From: Hirudinaria manillensis
Taxonomy: Eukaryota > Annelida > Clitellata > Hirudinida > Hirudinidae
Direction: 5' to 3'
NCBI GenBank assembly: GCA_034509925.1
Contig: CM067526.1
Location: 9,751,629-9,815,628 of the forward strand
Length of the DNA: 64,000 nucleotides
Part shown: positions 63,941-64,000 of the stretch, piece after piece
Numbering within the stretch: position 1 is the stretch's first letter
Layout: every line of letters starts with the position of its first letter
Translations under genes and position numbers: made by a program
The notes under the pieces: generated by a model
Database searches by the model: none
What the model saw: the letters and a program-made list of their open reading frames with translations, nothing else
Told to the model about the DNA's origin: nothing

Positions 63941-64000
63941 CTACAGAATTTGGTTTGTTTGTTTTTATAAATTTCTATATTACATCTTAATATTTTCACT

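Overview
The window is eukaryotic and animal. It is AT-rich DNA with spliceosomal introns (56 bp to about 2.5 kb), AATAAA-type poly(A) signals, long microsatellites, several decayed non-LTR retrotransposons, and genes restricted to or typical of metazoans: a delta-type protocadherin, a type IV collagen chain with NC1 and 7S ends, and a signal peptidase subunit. The collagen IV and seven-cadherin-repeat protocadherin suggest an invertebrate bilaterian. I cannot name the phylum from sequence alone. Most genes here are split into exons, so I assembled them by hand from splice signals and reading-frame phase.

Layout. 1-13 kb: a possible last exon of a gene entering from the left (1-147). Then repeat-rich DNA with a 5'-truncated R2/Hero-like retrotransposon inside a TTATA microsatellite (3.5-6.2 kb), GAT/GAC arrays (7.5-8.2 kb), a second retroelement fragment between TTA arrays (8.9-9.3 kb) and a 455-bp TTGA array (11.6-12.1 kb). 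13.1-20.0 kb: an eight-exon protocadherin, plus strand, 1341 residues by my model. 21.75-32.3 kb: a duplicated cassette. Each intact copy carries a five-exon LRR/F-box-like gene (331 and 340 aa) followed by a seven-exon gene of unknown family (179 aa in both copies). A truncated cassette remnant and a CR1/jockey-like insertion lie between them. 32.4 kb: a Tc1/mariner remnant. 33.5-35.9 kb: SPCS3 (plus) and MALSU1 (minus), complete and convergent. 36.2 kb: an orphan last exon, minus strand. 37.3-38.3 kb: a single-exon BTB-BACK gene. 38.9-54.2 kb: a collagen IV alpha-2-like gene on the minus strand, with a degenerate L2/CR1-like element in one intron. 59.5-60.3 kb: an unidentified acidic protein. 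60.5-62.0 kb: IGHMBP2-like pieces, minus strand, lacking the second helicase domain. 62.1-63.3 kb: a DNA transposon with terminal inverted repeats. 63.6-63.9 kb: two exons of a gene leaving the window.

The genes do not form one pathway. SPCS3 (ER signal peptide removal) and MALSU1 (mitochondrial ribosome assembly) are housekeeping. Collagen IV and the protocadherin serve basement membrane and cell adhesion. The most novel material is the duplicated two-gene cassette, whose coding exons differ more than its introns, and the retroelement flanked by a duplication of about 50 bp that includes microsatellite.
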